A stretch of DNA of 34,388 nt from Lachnospiraceae bacterium UBA7050 (GCA_002493905.1 DLAJ01000042.1:1-34388), one strand, 5' to 3'; positions 17,060 to 25,622 are shown, counted from the stretch's first letter. Numbers and translations: made by a program. Notes: generated by a model from the letters alone, not told the origin.

Positions 17060-17512
17060 ATGAGCAACAAAACAAGAATCGTCGTCCTGCATCAAAAAGA
17101 AGTCATCTATACCGCCATCTTTGTGCTCCTCGGAATTTTGTTCATCATCCTGATGCTCGTTATGTTCCTTCCGGGCAAAAAGGATAAAGGAGACGACACC
17201 GCACAGGCAGTTTACAATCCCGGAGTCTATACGACAAGCGTCCGGCTCGGAGAAAACACGGTGGACATTGAAGTATATGTCGATGCAGACAACATCAATT
17301 CGATTCGTATGGTGAATTTAAGTGAGACCATCTCTACACTCTATCCGTTGATGGAGCCAGCCTTTGCCGAGCTTACCGCACAAATCATAAAGACGCAGAC
17401 TCTGGAAGGCATCACCTATGACACTGACTCAAAATACACGAGTCTGCTCCTTTTGGATGCGATAGAAACCTCCCTGAACAAAGCGCGCGTTTCCACGGAT
17501 GCGGGGGAATAA
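17060..17512 (+). CDS. Membrane-anchored FMN-binding-like protein
   Basis: This 150-residue protein has a short cytosolic N terminus and one membrane helix (residues 15-39, VIYTAIFVLLGILFIILMLVM). The exterior domain contains PGVYTTSVRLGENTVDIEVYVD and TYDTDSKYTSLLLLDAIETSLNKAR. These match the beginning and end of FMN_bind-type domains, in which a Ser/Thr near the C terminus can bear flavin. Here that position is in or near YTSLLLL, but a clear flavinylation motif (DGxSGAT) is missing, so flavin binding is doubtful. It is transcribed divergently from glnA across a 137-bp spacer. Its stop codon is within a terminator hairpin. Confidence 0.6.
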   Translation: MSNKTRIVVLHQKEVIYTAIFVLLGILFIILMLVMFLPGKKDKGDDTAQAVYNPGVYTTSVRLGENTVDIEVYVDADNINSIRMVNLSETISTLYPLMEPAFAELTAQIIKTQTLEGITYDTDSKYTSLLLLDAIETSLNKARVSTDAGE

Positions 17513-17524
17513 TGCCCCCGTTTT
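17502..17524 (+). terminator. Rho-independent terminator overlapping the stop codon
   Basis: CGGGGG (17502-17507) pairs with CCCCCG (17515-17520), followed by TTTT. The stem encloses the stop codon of the FMN-binding-like gene. Confidence 0.7.
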
Positions 17525-17587
17525 CCGGACGTCGCAGCCATTTGCTGGCCTGATAAAGCGGTCGGCGGCTCTCCTGCCCTGCGCATT

Positions 17588-18466
17588 TTATCTACACTGT
17601 TCCAGCATGGATTTTAATTCCTCCACGCTGAATGTATATTTCCGGCTGCAGAACTGGCAGCCCACCTCGATTTCTTTTCCCTCATCGATCATCTCCGAAA
17701 TATCTTTTTTACCGATACTGATGATAGCGCGCTCCACTCTCTCCCTGCTGCAGCTGCAATGATATGCTGTCGGTACCGTGTCCGTCACAGAAAGCTTTAG
17801 TCCGCAGAGCACCTGCTCCAAAATCCGCTCCGGCGTGTCTCCCGCGTCAAGCATCGCGGTCACGGAGCGGATGCCTTTTAAGTTTTCTTCAAGCCGCGTG
17901 ATCACCGCATCCTCCGCAAACGGCATCAATTGTACAATAAAACCGCCTGCCTGCCTGACCGTATTGTCCTTATTCATCAGCACTCCCAAGCCGACCGAAC
18001 TCGGCACCTGCTCGGACACCGCAAAATAATAAGTCAGATCCTCGGCAAGCTCGCCGGTCTGTAATGCCGTCTGCCCGACATAAGGCTCTTTTAATCCCAT
18101 ATCCTTGACGACACGCAGACTTCCCTTTCCGACTGCGCCGCCCACATTCAGCTTTCCGGCCGCGTTCGGCGGCAAAATCACCTGCGGATGCACAGCATAG
18201 CCCTTTACGTTCGCTTTTGAATCTGCCGTTACGGTAAGACCCCCGGCCGGACCGTCTCCACGCACCTGAAGCGTAAGCACGTCCCGTTCTCCTTTTAACA
18301 TACTTCCCATCATAGTCCCTGCTGTCAACAGGCGGCCAAGTGCCGCCGTGATCACGGGACTCGTATCATGATACTGTCTTGCCGTCTCCACAACATTTCT
18401 TGTTGTCGCAGCAAACGCGCGCACCTGCGCATCCGCCGCCGTTGCCCTGACAATATAGTCTTCCAT
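17588..18466 (-). CDS. hslO: Redox-regulated chaperone Hsp33
   Basis: This 292-residue cytosolic holdase is activated by oxidative stress. The N-terminal domain (EDYIVRATAADAQVRAFAATTRNVVETAR) and the linker region match the family. The C-terminal zinc site is complete: Cys237-x-Cys239 (CSC) and Cys270-x-x-Cys273 (CQFC). In reduced protein these four bind zinc; oxidation forms disulfides and frees the client-binding surface. Length is typical. It sits downstream of the repeat-rich gap that follows the hisC/DUF368/methyltransferase series, so co-transcription with these is uncertain. High confidence. Confidence 0.95.
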   Translation of the reverse strand: MEDYIVRATAADAQVRAFAATTRNVVETARQYHDTSPVITAALGRLLTAGTMMGSMLKGERDVLTLQVRGDGPAGGLTVTADSKANVKGYAVHPQVILPPNAAGKLNVGGAVGKGSLRVVKDMGLKEPYVGQTALQTGELAEDLTYYFAVSEQVPSSVGLGVLMNKDNTVRQAGGFIVQLMPFAEDAVITRLEENLKGIRSVTAMLDAGDTPERILEQVLCGLKLSVTDTVPTAYHCSCSRERVERAIISIGKKDISEMIDEGKEIEVGCQFCSRKYTFSVEELKSMLEQCR

Positions 18467-18494
18467 GCCTGTACCTGCCTTTATTCCATCCTCA

Positions 18495-18780
18495 AATCTT
18501 CATTCTTTCTGCCTAACCTCCATGATTCCGCTTGCGGATTCACAAATTCCAATGAAGAATGCCTGTATTTCGGGCATTCTTCGAAGAATGATTTAGATTT
18601 TCTTTGCAGGCGTACTTTGACTGCTTAGAAAATCTTCATTCTTTCCGCCTAACCTCCATGATCCCGCTTGCGGATTCACAAATTCCAATGAAGAATGCCT
18701 GCATTTCGGGCATTCTTCGAAGAATGACTTAGATTTTCTTTGCAGGCGCATTTTGACTGCTTAGAAAATCTTCATTCTTT
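18495..18780. repeat. 136-bp tandem repeat array holding hairpin repeats 2 and 3
   Basis: A unit made of CTTCATTCTTTCCGCCTAAC, ATGAT(T/C)CCGCTTGCGGATTC, a short link and the 91-bp hairpin element is repeated with a period of 136 bp. The 91-bp element lies at 18554-18644 and 18690-18780 with very few differences. A partial leading unit begins near 18495. Each unit contains a small CCGC/GCGG hairpin plus the two hairpins of the 91-bp element. The array fills the gap between hslO and the methyltransferase and runs into the end of the latter. Confidence 0.85.
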
Positions 18781-19526
18781 CCGCACTCACGGGCGAGCAC
18801 GACGATCCGCCCGCTTTGTCCGTTTGGCGCATTTTCCGTATAATCGTCAAACGCGCGCTCAAAACGCAGACCCGCGCGGGCAAGCAGTTCTTTGATCTCA
18901 GATAGCTCATACGCGCGCTGGCTGTGCAGCTCCGTATGTTTCGCATAACGATCGTCCGCTTCTTTTATAAAGAGCGTCAGATCGTACTCGTTCATGCGGC
19001 TGTCCTCATCATAAGTATTTTCCCAGATAAAGCTGCAGTCGTCACGATTTTCCGCAATAACCGTATCCCCGATCTCGTCGCGGTATTTATGTATCGTATT
19101 AAAATCAAATAAAAATACCCCGTCCGGGTCCAGATAATTATTCACCAGTTGAAAACAGCGAAGAAGCGCCTCCGGCTCCGTCAGGTAATTGACACAGTCG
19201 CAGCAGCAGACGACCGCGCGGACGGTTCCGTACAGTTCAAACGCCTCCATCTCCTGCATCAGATACAAAACGTCAATCCGCGCTTCTTCCTTTTTGCGCA
19301 CAGCCTGCTCCAGCATGTCCGCCGAAGCGTCCACGCCGATCATGTCATAGCCCGCCACATACAGAAGCTCGGTCATATTTCCGGTTCCGCAGCCAAGGTC
19401 CAGCACAAGCCCGTCCATAATGCCGCATTCCCGCAGTCTGGAAACAAGAAAAAGGCTCCATTCCGTATAAGGCGTTTCATCCATCAGCTCGTCATATACC
19501 CGCGCAAAATCCGTATATGCTTCCAT
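18729..19526 (-). CDS. SAM-dependent class I methyltransferase
   Basis: This 265-residue protein has the Rossmann-like methyltransferase fold. Motif I, VLDLGCGTGN (residues 41-50), binds SAM, and YDMIGVDASADML carries the acidic residue for the ribose. The next motifs run through VRAVVCCCDCVNYL and GVFLFDFNT. It resembles the small-molecule methyltransferases common in Firmicutes, and the substrate is unknown. The open frame continues 114 codons upstream into DUF368, but AGGAGG six bases before the ATG at 19526 clearly marks the start. The last 16 residues (KNEDFLSSQNAPAKKI) and the stop codon are encoded by copy 3 of the hairpin repeat, so the natural C terminus was probably replaced. It follows DUF368 after 92 bp. 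Confidence 0.85.
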   Translation of the reverse strand: MEAYTDFARVYDELMDETPYTEWSLFLVSRLRECGIMDGLVLDLGCGTGNMTELLYVAGYDMIGVDASADMLEQAVRKKEEARIDVLYLMQEMEAFELYGTVRAVVCCCDCVNYLTEPEALLRCFQLVNNYLDPDGVFLFDFNTIHKYRDEIGDTVIAENRDDCSFIWENTYDEDSRMNEYDLTLFIKEADDRYAKHTELHSQRAYELSEIKELLARAGLRFERAFDDYTENAPNGQSGRIVVLARECGKNEDFLSSQNAPAKKI

Positions 19527-19618
19527 GCGCCGCCTCCTTATTTTCTGATACCGTTTTTCAGCGTCTGTCCTGCTGCCGCTGCTCACTGCCTGCCCGCTCC
19601 GGTCTTCTCTCCACCCAA

Positions 19619-20500
19619 TTACTTCTCTCCAAGCTTCATCGCCACTACTACTCCTGCGGCAAGGCAGACAAGTCCTGTCAGCACATTGACGACGTTCAGC
19701 GCCGGATAGCTCCCCATCAGAATAATTGCCACCGGAGACGCCGCGATCAGCCCTATGATCGCCAGATACACATAAAGCGGACATTTTACAAACAGGATTT
19801 CCACAAGCTTTGCAATTGCAAAAATACCAAATATCACGCCGATGCCAAACGGAATCAGCACGCCGCACCCGCTTAAGATCCCGTTCATGTCAAACGCTGT
19901 CAGCGCGCGGAAAAAATCACTGATCTCGGCAATGATCGGATTGTAATAACCCAGAAGGAGCAGCATCATCGAACCGCTGACGCCGGGGATCACCATTGTT
20001 GCCGAGGCAATAATCCCGACGCCGAACAGCTTTAACACGTTGACAAACGTAAAACTCATGTTCGCCGCCGCGCCTTCCTTTTCTCCAATCGCTGCCAGAA
20101 AAATCACCAGCGCACAAAAAGCAATCCCGACTAAAATATGTCCGGTATGAACCTTACAGTTTTTTTCCTTTTTCACACTTTGCACGCGCTTCCAGATCGC
20201 GGGAAGCCCGCCGATCACCAATCCGATAAACAGCAGATTCGTCTGCACGGGAAAATTCGCAAACAAATATTCTAAACCAAACGAGCTTGCAATAATAGCA
20301 ATTCCCATCCCGATCGCAATCGGCAAAAGATAAAGCACGCTTTTCTTAAATTCCTTAAACAGATGCGTGATACAGTGGATGATTTTGTCATAAATTCCCA
20401 TGGATACCATCATCGTCCCGCCGCTCACCCCCGGAATAATATTCGCAATTCCGATAATGACGCCGTGTAAAATTGTTTTTACCATCTTCTGATTCTCCAT
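19619..20500 (-). CDS. DUF368 family, candidate undecaprenyl-phosphate transporter (PopT-like)
   Basis: This 293-residue membrane protein has about eight helices. The two inverted-repeat family motifs are GIANIIPGVSGGTMMVSMGIYD near the N terminus and ATMVIPGVSGSMMLLLLGYY near residue 180. DUF368 proteins were recently reported, together with DedA-family proteins, to recycle the lipid carrier undecaprenyl phosphate across the membrane, supporting cell-wall and polymer synthesis. Both PGVSG motifs are intact, so function is likely retained. It starts 18 bp after hisC on the same strand and is probably co-transcribed with it, although the two have no pathway link. The transport role rests on the family, not on anything unique here. 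Confidence 0.85.
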   Translation of the reverse strand: MENQKMVKTILHGVIIGIANIIPGVSGGTMMVSMGIYDKIIHCITHLFKEFKKSVLYLLPIAIGMGIAIIASSFGLEYLFANFPVQTNLLFIGLVIGGLPAIWKRVQSVKKEKNCKVHTGHILVGIAFCALVIFLAAIGEKEGAAANMSFTFVNVLKLFGVGIIASATMVIPGVSGSMMLLLLGYYNPIIAEISDFFRALTAFDMNGILSGCGVLIPFGIGVIFGIFAIAKLVEILFVKCPLYVYLAIIGLIAASPVAIILMGSYPALNVVNVLTGLVCLAAGVVVAMKLGEK

Positions 20501-20518
20501 TCTGTATTCGTTTTTCTA

Positions 20519-21577
20519 CTATGCTCCAATATATTCTTTCAAAAACGCAAACAGCGTATTCATCTCTGCATCCGTGCCAATTGAAATACGCAGATAATTT
20601 TCAATCCGCGGCTTATCCCAATGTCTCACATAAATATGATGCGCCCGGAGTGCGTCGAATAATTCCTTGGCTCTGTATTTCTCATGCGCTGCAAAAATGA
20701 AATTGCTCTTCGAATCGGTGAACGAAAATCCGAGCGCCGCAAGTTCCTTTTTGCTCCGCTCGCGCGTTGCAATCACCTTGTCCGTAATCTCCCGGAAATA
20801 AGAATCGTCGCGCACCGCTTCCACCCCTGCTGTCAATGTAATGCTGTTCATGGTGTATGAGTTAAAGGAATATTTGGCATCCTGCAGATAGCGGATCAGC
20901 TTTTTCGAGCCAAACGCATAACCGATGCGTATGCCTGCAAGCGCGCGCGATTTTGAAAATGTCCGCACGACCAGCAGATTCTCATATTGGTCGATCAGCT
21001 TTAAGCAGCTCTCCCCTCCAAAATCAATATACGCCTCGTCCACGATCACGACCACATCGGGATTTGCGCGCAGAATGCGCTCAAACATGGAAACCGGCGC
21101 AAGCTCTCCGGTCGGCGCATTCGGGTTCGGAATGATCACGCCGCCGTTCGGCTTCCGATAATCTTCCTCTTTGATATGGAACTGTTCATCCAGCGCCTGC
21201 ACCTGATACGGGATCCGGAACAATTCCGCCCACACATCATAAAACGAATAGGTAATATCCGGAAACAGAACCGGCAGCGACGGATGATTGAAAAAAGTAA
21301 GGAACGCCATCGCAAGCACATCGTCTGAGCCGACGCCGACAAACACCTGCTCCCTCTCCACACCGTAATAGGCGGCAAGCTCCGAGCGCAGCGGCTCCGT
21401 CTCCGAATCAGGATATTTTCGCAGCATCGCAGCGTCGTATTCCCGCAGCACCCGCGCTACCCCCGGCGCAGGCGGATACGGCGATTCGTTCGTATTTAAT
21501 TTGATCACGCCCTGCCCCTTAGGCTGTTCTCCCGCGACATAGGGCGTTACCTTTCTCACATTCGCTTCCCAGCTCAT
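20519..21577 (-). CDS. hisC: Histidinol-phosphate aminotransferase
   Basis: This 352-residue PLP enzyme of histidine synthesis exchanges imidazole acetol phosphate and glutamate for histidinol phosphate and 2-oxoglutarate. Marks are the N-terminal KLNTNESPYPPAPGV, NPNAPTGELAP, IVDEAYIDFGG, and the cofactor lysine in VVRTFSKSRALAGIRIGYAFG. A C-terminal RHWDKPRIENYLRISIGT carries the substrate-binding arginine, as in HisC. Some HisC-like genes act on aromatic amino acids or cobalamin side chains, but nothing here suggests that. The frame reads 33 codons further upstream, but GGAGG seven bases before the ATG at 21577 marks the start. No other his gene is in the window. Confidence 0.9.
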   Translation of the reverse strand: MSWEANVRKVTPYVAGEQPKGQGVIKLNTNESPYPPAPGVARVLREYDAAMLRKYPDSETEPLRSELAAYYGVEREQVFVGVGSDDVLAMAFLTFFNHPSLPVLFPDITYSFYDVWAELFRIPYQVQALDEQFHIKEEDYRKPNGGVIIPNPNAPTGELAPVSMFERILRANPDVVVIVDEAYIDFGGESCLKLIDQYENLLVVRTFSKSRALAGIRIGYAFGSKKLIRYLQDAKYSFNSYTMNSITLTAGVEAVRDDSYFREITDKVIATRERSKKELAALGFSFTDSKSNFIFAAHEKYRAKELFDALRAHHIYVRHWDKPRIENYLRISIGTDAEMNTLFAFLKEYIGA

Positions 21578-21681
21578 CGAAGTTCCTCCAAAAAACATTC
21601 TGCTGTTCCCGGAACGCGCCTTTCCCGTTCCCACAGCCCCTGCATGGCAGCTTACAGACTGTTCCGCAGACTCCATTTAGC

Positions 21682-21710
21682 ATCGTACCAAATTTTAACA
21701 GGATTTGCAA
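21682..21710 (-). promoter_or_regulatory. Candidate promoter for hisC-DUF368-methyltransferase
   Basis: On the minus strand TTGCAA, a 17-base spacer and TACGAT lie about 105 bases upstream of the hisC start. Each box matches four of six consensus bases. Confidence 0.35.
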
Positions 21711-21820
21711 CGTCCGGCTGGCAAAAAGCCGTAACTTAAAGTTGCAAAAAAGAACCTGAAAATTGGTAGCATTTTTTATGCGCATCCTGTATGATACACT
21801 CAAGTATGGAGGTGCAGGCA

Positions 21821-22438
21821 TTGAAACTGTCAGAAAAAATCATCGCACTCAGGAAAGCAAACGGCATGACGCAGGAAGAGCTTGCCGCTCTCTGCCATGT
21901 AAGCAGACAGTCCATCTCAAAATGGGAGGCAGACATTGCACTGCCCGAAACGGAGAAGCTGTTACTATTAGGAGAAGTTTTTCATGTATCCATGGATGTA
22001 CTTTTAAAAGACGATCTGCTCTTACAGGCAGTTTCAAACGTTTCCTGCTGCGGGGATAATGCCGTTCACCCCAAAAAGCCGGAAATTTTCGAGGGAATCC
22101 TGATCAAAGAAAGCGTTGCGGATGATACCGTCATCGACCTTCTGCATATTCATAAAGTAGAATTATGGAACACCGGCGGTCAGCCGAAATATTGGACAGC
22201 CTTATTTTTTACATGCAGCCACACAGACTTTCCCGAGCAGATTTCCAGAGTGATGAAATCCGGCACCGGCACCGGCGGGAACTGGTTTGTTGACTTTCGG
22301 TCCGATCAAACCAAATATATTGTATTCAAAAATAAAATATGTAAATACCAGATCGGAAATCGGCAGGAAAAAGAAGCTGTTTGTGCAGAATGCCGGAAAA
22401 TGGGCATTCCGGATGAACAGATGAACTGGCCGGAATAG
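21821..22438 (+). CDS. XRE-family helix-turn-helix regulator
   Basis: This 205-residue protein begins with a classic Cro/CI-type helix-turn-helix: KLSEKIIALRKANGMTQEEL, then AALCHVSRQSISKWEADIALPETEKL, residues 1-50. A domain of about 120 residues follows, rich in aromatic residues (HKVELWNTGGQPKYWTALFF, NWFVDFRSDQTKYIVFKN). I recognise no ligand class; it may sense a small molecule. The open frame begins with an ATG at 21791, but GGAGGTG six bases before a TTG at 21821 makes that TTG the best start, and the helix-turn-helix then begins at once. It is divergent from hisC and lies 8 bp before the S51 peptidase gene, so it probably controls that gene and itself. Confidence 0.8.
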   Translation: MKLSEKIIALRKANGMTQEELAALCHVSRQSISKWEADIALPETEKLLLLGEVFHVSMDVLLKDDLLLQAVSNVSCCGDNAVHPKKPEIFEGILIKESVADDTVIDLLHIHKVELWNTGGQPKYWTALFFTCSHTDFPEQISRVMKSGTGTGGNWFVDFRSDQTKYIVFKNKICKYQIGNRQEKEAVCAECRKMGIPDEQMNWPE

Positions 22439-22446
22439 GAGGGTTT

Positions 22447-23007
22447 ATGAGAGTATTATTGACATCAGCGGGCTTGGAAACCGAAGAAATCCAAACATAC
22501 TTCATGAATATGATAGCAAAGGAAATGCCGTCCGTAAAAGCTCTGTTCATCCCCACAGCCGCAATAGATGCGGACGCCATCGGGGTACTGCCGAAATGCA
22601 TGAACGATTTATTAAAATGCGGTATTCTGAAATCAAACATTCATGTATTTGATCTGCATACAGGAATGTCCTTCAGTAATCTGCAGAAATATGACGTTGT
22701 CTATCTATGCGGCGGCAATACGGATTACCTGATCGGGCGGATCAATGAAAGCGGCTTTTGCAGTCCTTTCCTGAAATATCTTACATCAGGCGGAGCAGCT
22801 GTCGGCGTCAGTGCGGGAAGCCTGATCTTTTGCAGTTCTGTATCCGGTAATCTGGGTTTACTGGACACAGAACTTCAGGTTCATTGTGAAGAAGGCGAAA
22901 AACCGGGTCCGCTCCCGTTCCCGCTTAAAAAACAGATTCGGCTTACCAATACCTGCGCGCTTGCGGTACGGGGCTTTCCAGACGGGCTGTCCATCATTGG
23001 CAGATAG
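22447..23007 (+). CDS. Peptidase E-like (S51) serine peptidase
   Basis: This 186-residue protein has the class I glutamine-amidotransferase-like fold of peptidase S51, whose members include aspartyl dipeptidase PepE and cyanophycinase. The nucleophile elbow GVSAGS places Ser122 as the catalytic residue. The upstream YLCGGNTDYLI and FIPTAA segments are typical of the short Firmicute members. Chain length is shorter than E. coli PepE (about 230), in line with this subgroup. It is directly downstream of the XRE regulator and ends at a strong terminator. The substrate is unknown and is probably a small peptide in the cytosol. Confidence 0.85.
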   Translation: MRVLLTSAGLETEEIQTYFMNMIAKEMPSVKALFIPTAAIDADAIGVLPKCMNDLLKCGILKSNIHVFDLHTGMSFSNLQKYDVVYLCGGNTDYLIGRINESGFCSPFLKYLTSGGAAVGVSAGSLIFCSSVSGNLGLLDTELQVHCEEGEKPGPLPFPLKKQIRLTNTCALAVRGFPDGLSIIGR

Positions 23008-23012
23008 AATAT

Positions 23013-23053
23013 CCCGCCGCCGGAGAAATATTTTTCCGGCGGCGGGGCTTTTT
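23013..23053 (+). terminator. Strong rho-independent terminator
   Basis: CCCGCCGCCGGA (23013-23024) pairs with TCCGGCGGCGGG (23035-23046), followed by GCTTTTT. It ends the XRE/peptidase operon and separates it from the convergent surface-protein gene. Confidence 0.9.
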
Positions 23054-25313
23054 ATGCCCGGATATGCAGCTCCACCGTGCGCTTCGCCTCAAACTCCCGC
23101 TTCATGCTGCGGTAACGCAATAGCAGCGTTTCCCCTTCACAGCGCTTATGACACAGCAGTCCAAACCGGATGCGCAGCGCATTGGTTCTGGAATTACGGA
23201 TGATCTGCTTTGTCAGCGGTACCACGCGCAGCCGTTCCTGCTTGTCCGCCGTCACGCGCGTAATTCCCGCAAAGCGGTAATGCCCTCTCTCATCCCTTGT
23301 ATCAATCCGTACGCCAAACAGCAGTACCCATCCCCCGAAAGCTGCCGCCGCAAGTACGACCGCACAAATTGACAGCAGCACAATCCTTCCCGGGTCATAA
23401 ACGGCGTTCAAAACACTTCCCGCGTTTTTAAGCATTGCCGCCTCCTGCCCGTCCGCGGAGGCAAGCAATTCGTTCTGAATGACCGCCTCTTCATCAAATC
23501 CGTCACCTTCATTTCCGACCGCTCCGCCATCTGCCTCTGCGGCAAGGCTGCCTGCTTCCGTACCATCCCTGCTCTCTCTATAGTCCTCCGTTCCACTTCC
23601 GGTCACGCTTTCTATGCGCGGCAGGCTATCCGGATAGTGCTGCCGCATTCCGCTCTCCGGCGGCTGCAAAACGTCCGCTTCGTTCCCTTCCGGACCGCTA
23701 TATCTGTTTTCTGCGTCTTTTCCGCTCAGCATCCCGCCTAATCCGCTCCGTTTTCCGTTCTCATACGAGTCTTTATTTTCGGAAGTCCCATTTCCTCCCT
23801 TATGATTTCCTGCTATATTTGGGTTCCCCTGCCCGTCTGAATTTCCTCTGCCTGGGCTGCCGCTTCCTCCGCTGATTCCAGCCACTCCTGCACCTTTTCC
23901 AGAATTTTTATTTCCTCCTGTGCTTCCGGCAGCTCCTATATCGCCGCTTTCTACTTCATGATTTCCGCCAGCATCGGAACCGATGCCGCCTCCGCCCGTG
24001 CCTGCCCCGGTACTTTCCTCTCCCGCTGCCGGATCTTCGCCAGCAATGCTGCCCGTGCCTGAGTCATTTTTTCCTGTGCCTGCCGTCTGTGCGCCTGCGC
24101 CGCCTGACAGTCCTGCTCCCCCGTTCGAGCTGCCCGTACCCGGTACACTGCCGCTTCCTCCGGCTCCTGTATTCCCGCTTCCTCCGGTGCTGCTCCCGTT
24201 TCCACTGCCCGGTGAAGTTGTCGGCTGCGGTCTCTGCTTTTTCTCTGCATGAAAGGAAAGCCGCGCCACATTCCCCGCACGGTCCTTCACAGCGATCTCA
24301 AACCCCCCGCTCTCAGATAATGTGACGGAATTTCCAACTAAATAGGATGCTCCTCCGTCAAAGGAATAGGGTGCATCATCAAGACCGCTTTCCGCATCCT
24401 GAGCCTGAACGCTGACCGTCAGGCTGCCTTCATACCAATCGCCGGCGGACGGACTTGTCGACACCGACACAACCGGCGGCGTATTATCAAGACAGCTGAC
24501 CGTCGTTTCCGCCGTTTTGACATTACCAACAACATCACGCACACTCACGCAGTAGGTTCCGTTTTTTGTAACCGTATAGACAGGAGATGTGCCCCAGCTT
24601 ACGCCGCCGTCAAACGAATAGGCCTCCGCGGCAAGCCCCGACTCCGCGTCGGACGCGTTTACACGTAGTTCCACAGACGACTGCCATGCATCTGAAGAGA
24701 CTTGAAAAGAAGCAATTTCCGGAGATGTATGATCGATATGATCGACTACTACGGAAATGGTTGATGAAAAGTCCGCGTTTCCGCTGCCGGAAAGCCCTAG
24801 CGTATATGTGCCGTTTTCCGTTACATGGCAGCTCGCGCCGCCCGGACTGCCATTCCATAGAAAACCAGAAATACTAATGCCGTCCTCATGTACGGAACAG
24901 GATGCCGTTAAATCAAGTTCTCTGGTCCACTCCCGTGTGGAAGGCTCGCAGGAAAAAGATACTGCCGCAGCGCCGTTTTTTCCACAGCTGAGCTCATAAT
25001 ACGTGTATGTAATCTCTGCGCCGCAGCTCGCGCCGCTCAGCTCATTCTGACAGCTCCACCGGTTACCGCACTGTCCGCACACATAAATATACTCTGTTCC
25101 GTCAAACCAGCAGTTCACATTGTAGGAGCCGCATATATCGGTTGAAGTTTTCTCCGCTCCATAGCAGCCTCCTCCGTTTTGCCTGCTTCCGGTATGACAA
25201 TGCGTCAGCTGCCCGGACTCTGCATACACCCTGCCTGAGCACCCAAAAAATACAGTCAGGAAACAAAGCGCCGCAAGCACCGCCCTGAAAGCAAAAAATA
25301 TTTTGTTTTGCAT
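23052..25313 (-). CDS. Large secreted, membrane-anchored Ig-like surface protein
   Basis: This 753-residue protein has a signal peptide (residues 1-31, ending VYA). A cysteine-rich module of about 90 residues follows, containing HTGSRQNGGGCYG, CGQCG and several spaced Cys. Two Ig-like repeats (about 195-360) share a block reading (A/P)YSFDGGxS. A Gly/Ser/Asn-rich low-complexity stalk runs from about 365 to 560 and an acidic segment follows. One membrane helix lies near 641-668, and an 85-residue basic tail on the far side contains GHYRFAGITRVTADK. No sortase motif is seen, so anchoring is by the helix. It is probably a wall-spanning adhesin-like or sensor protein; no enzyme domain is recognised. 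AGGAGG before the ATG at 25313 fixes the start. Confidence 0.75.
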   Translation of the reverse strand: MQNKIFFAFRAVLAALCFLTVFFGCSGRVYAESGQLTHCHTGSRQNGGGCYGAEKTSTDICGSYNVNCWFDGTEYIYVCGQCGNRWSCQNELSGASCGAEITYTYYELSCGKNGAAAVSFSCEPSTREWTRELDLTASCSVHEDGISISGFLWNGSPGGASCHVTENGTYTLGLSGSGNADFSSTISVVVDHIDHTSPEIASFQVSSDAWQSSVELRVNASDAESGLAAEAYSFDGGVSWGTSPVYTVTKNGTYCVSVRDVVGNVKTAETTVSCLDNTPPVVSVSTSPSAGDWYEGSLTVSVQAQDAESGLDDAPYSFDGGASYLVGNSVTLSESGGFEIAVKDRAGNVARLSFHAEKKQRPQPTTSPGSGNGSSTGGSGNTGAGGSGSVPGTGSSNGGAGLSGGAGAQTAGTGKNDSGTGSIAGEDPAAGEESTGAGTGGGGIGSDAGGNHEVESGDIGAAGSTGGNKNSGKGAGVAGISGGSGSPGRGNSDGQGNPNIAGNHKGGNGTSENKDSYENGKRSGLGGMLSGKDAENRYSGPEGNEADVLQPPESGMRQHYPDSLPRIESVTGSGTEDYRESRDGTEAGSLAAEADGGAVGNEGDGFDEEAVIQNELLASADGQEAAMLKNAGSVLNAVYDPGRIVLLSICAVVLAAAAFGGWVLLFGVRIDTRDERGHYRFAGITRVTADKQERLRVVPLTKQIIRNSRTNALRIRFGLLCHKRCEGETLLLRYRSMKREFEAKRTVELHIRA

Positions 25314-25368
25314 AAAAAATACCTCCTATTTTTTTATTTTGCCTGATCGTTTGTTAAAAGTTGGAAAT

Positions 25369-25387
25369 CATGATTGAATCAATCATG
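25369..25387. promoter_or_regulatory. Perfect 19-bp palindrome in the leader of the surface-protein gene
   Basis: CATGATTGA, one central base, then TCAATCATG. It lies about 55 bases before the start codon and downstream of the probable transcription start. It could be an operator or an RNA hairpin in the 5' leader. Confidence 0.5.
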
Positions 25388-25440
25388 TGTAGAGCAGAAT
25401 GCTCTCTGAAGCGCTGCAGCTTTTATCCAATTGGAAGATT

Positions 25441-25469
25441 ATTGTAGCATGCTATTTTGCATTTGTCTA
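25441..25469 (-). promoter_or_regulatory. Promoter of the surface-protein gene
   Basis: On the minus strand TAGACA, a 17-base spacer and TACAAT each match five of six consensus bases. Transcription would start near 25434, giving a leader of about 120 bases. Confidence 0.6.
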
Positions 25470-25622
25470 TTGATTTTGAAAAGAAAATTTTTTAATATAA
25501 TACTATCACAGTTATTTTTGCGATATACATAAGAATATGAACTTACAAAAGCGGCGGCGTATGACTCACGCTCATCGCAGATGACAGTAACGGCGCGCTG
25601 CTGCATACGAATAGAGGATAAC

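Larger units (their letters stand above)
25314..25622. other. Divergent intergenic region with a palindrome and promoter
   Basis: This 309-base AT-rich spacer separates the surface-protein gene (minus) from the MBOAT gene (plus). It contains a minus-strand promoter at 25441-25469, a perfect palindrome at 25369-25387 and a plus-strand TATAAT at 25496-25501 without a well-spaced -35. No gene is seen. Confidence 0.6.

Noticed and set aside
18495..18780. Hairpin repeats as a CRISPR array
   Set aside because: The units are 136 bp with near-identical content throughout; there are no variable spacers and no cas genes.
23983..24325. Plus-strand Pro-rich open frames opposite the surface-protein gene
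   Set aside because: They are the antisense readings of the Gly/Ser-rich stalk and have no ribosome sites.
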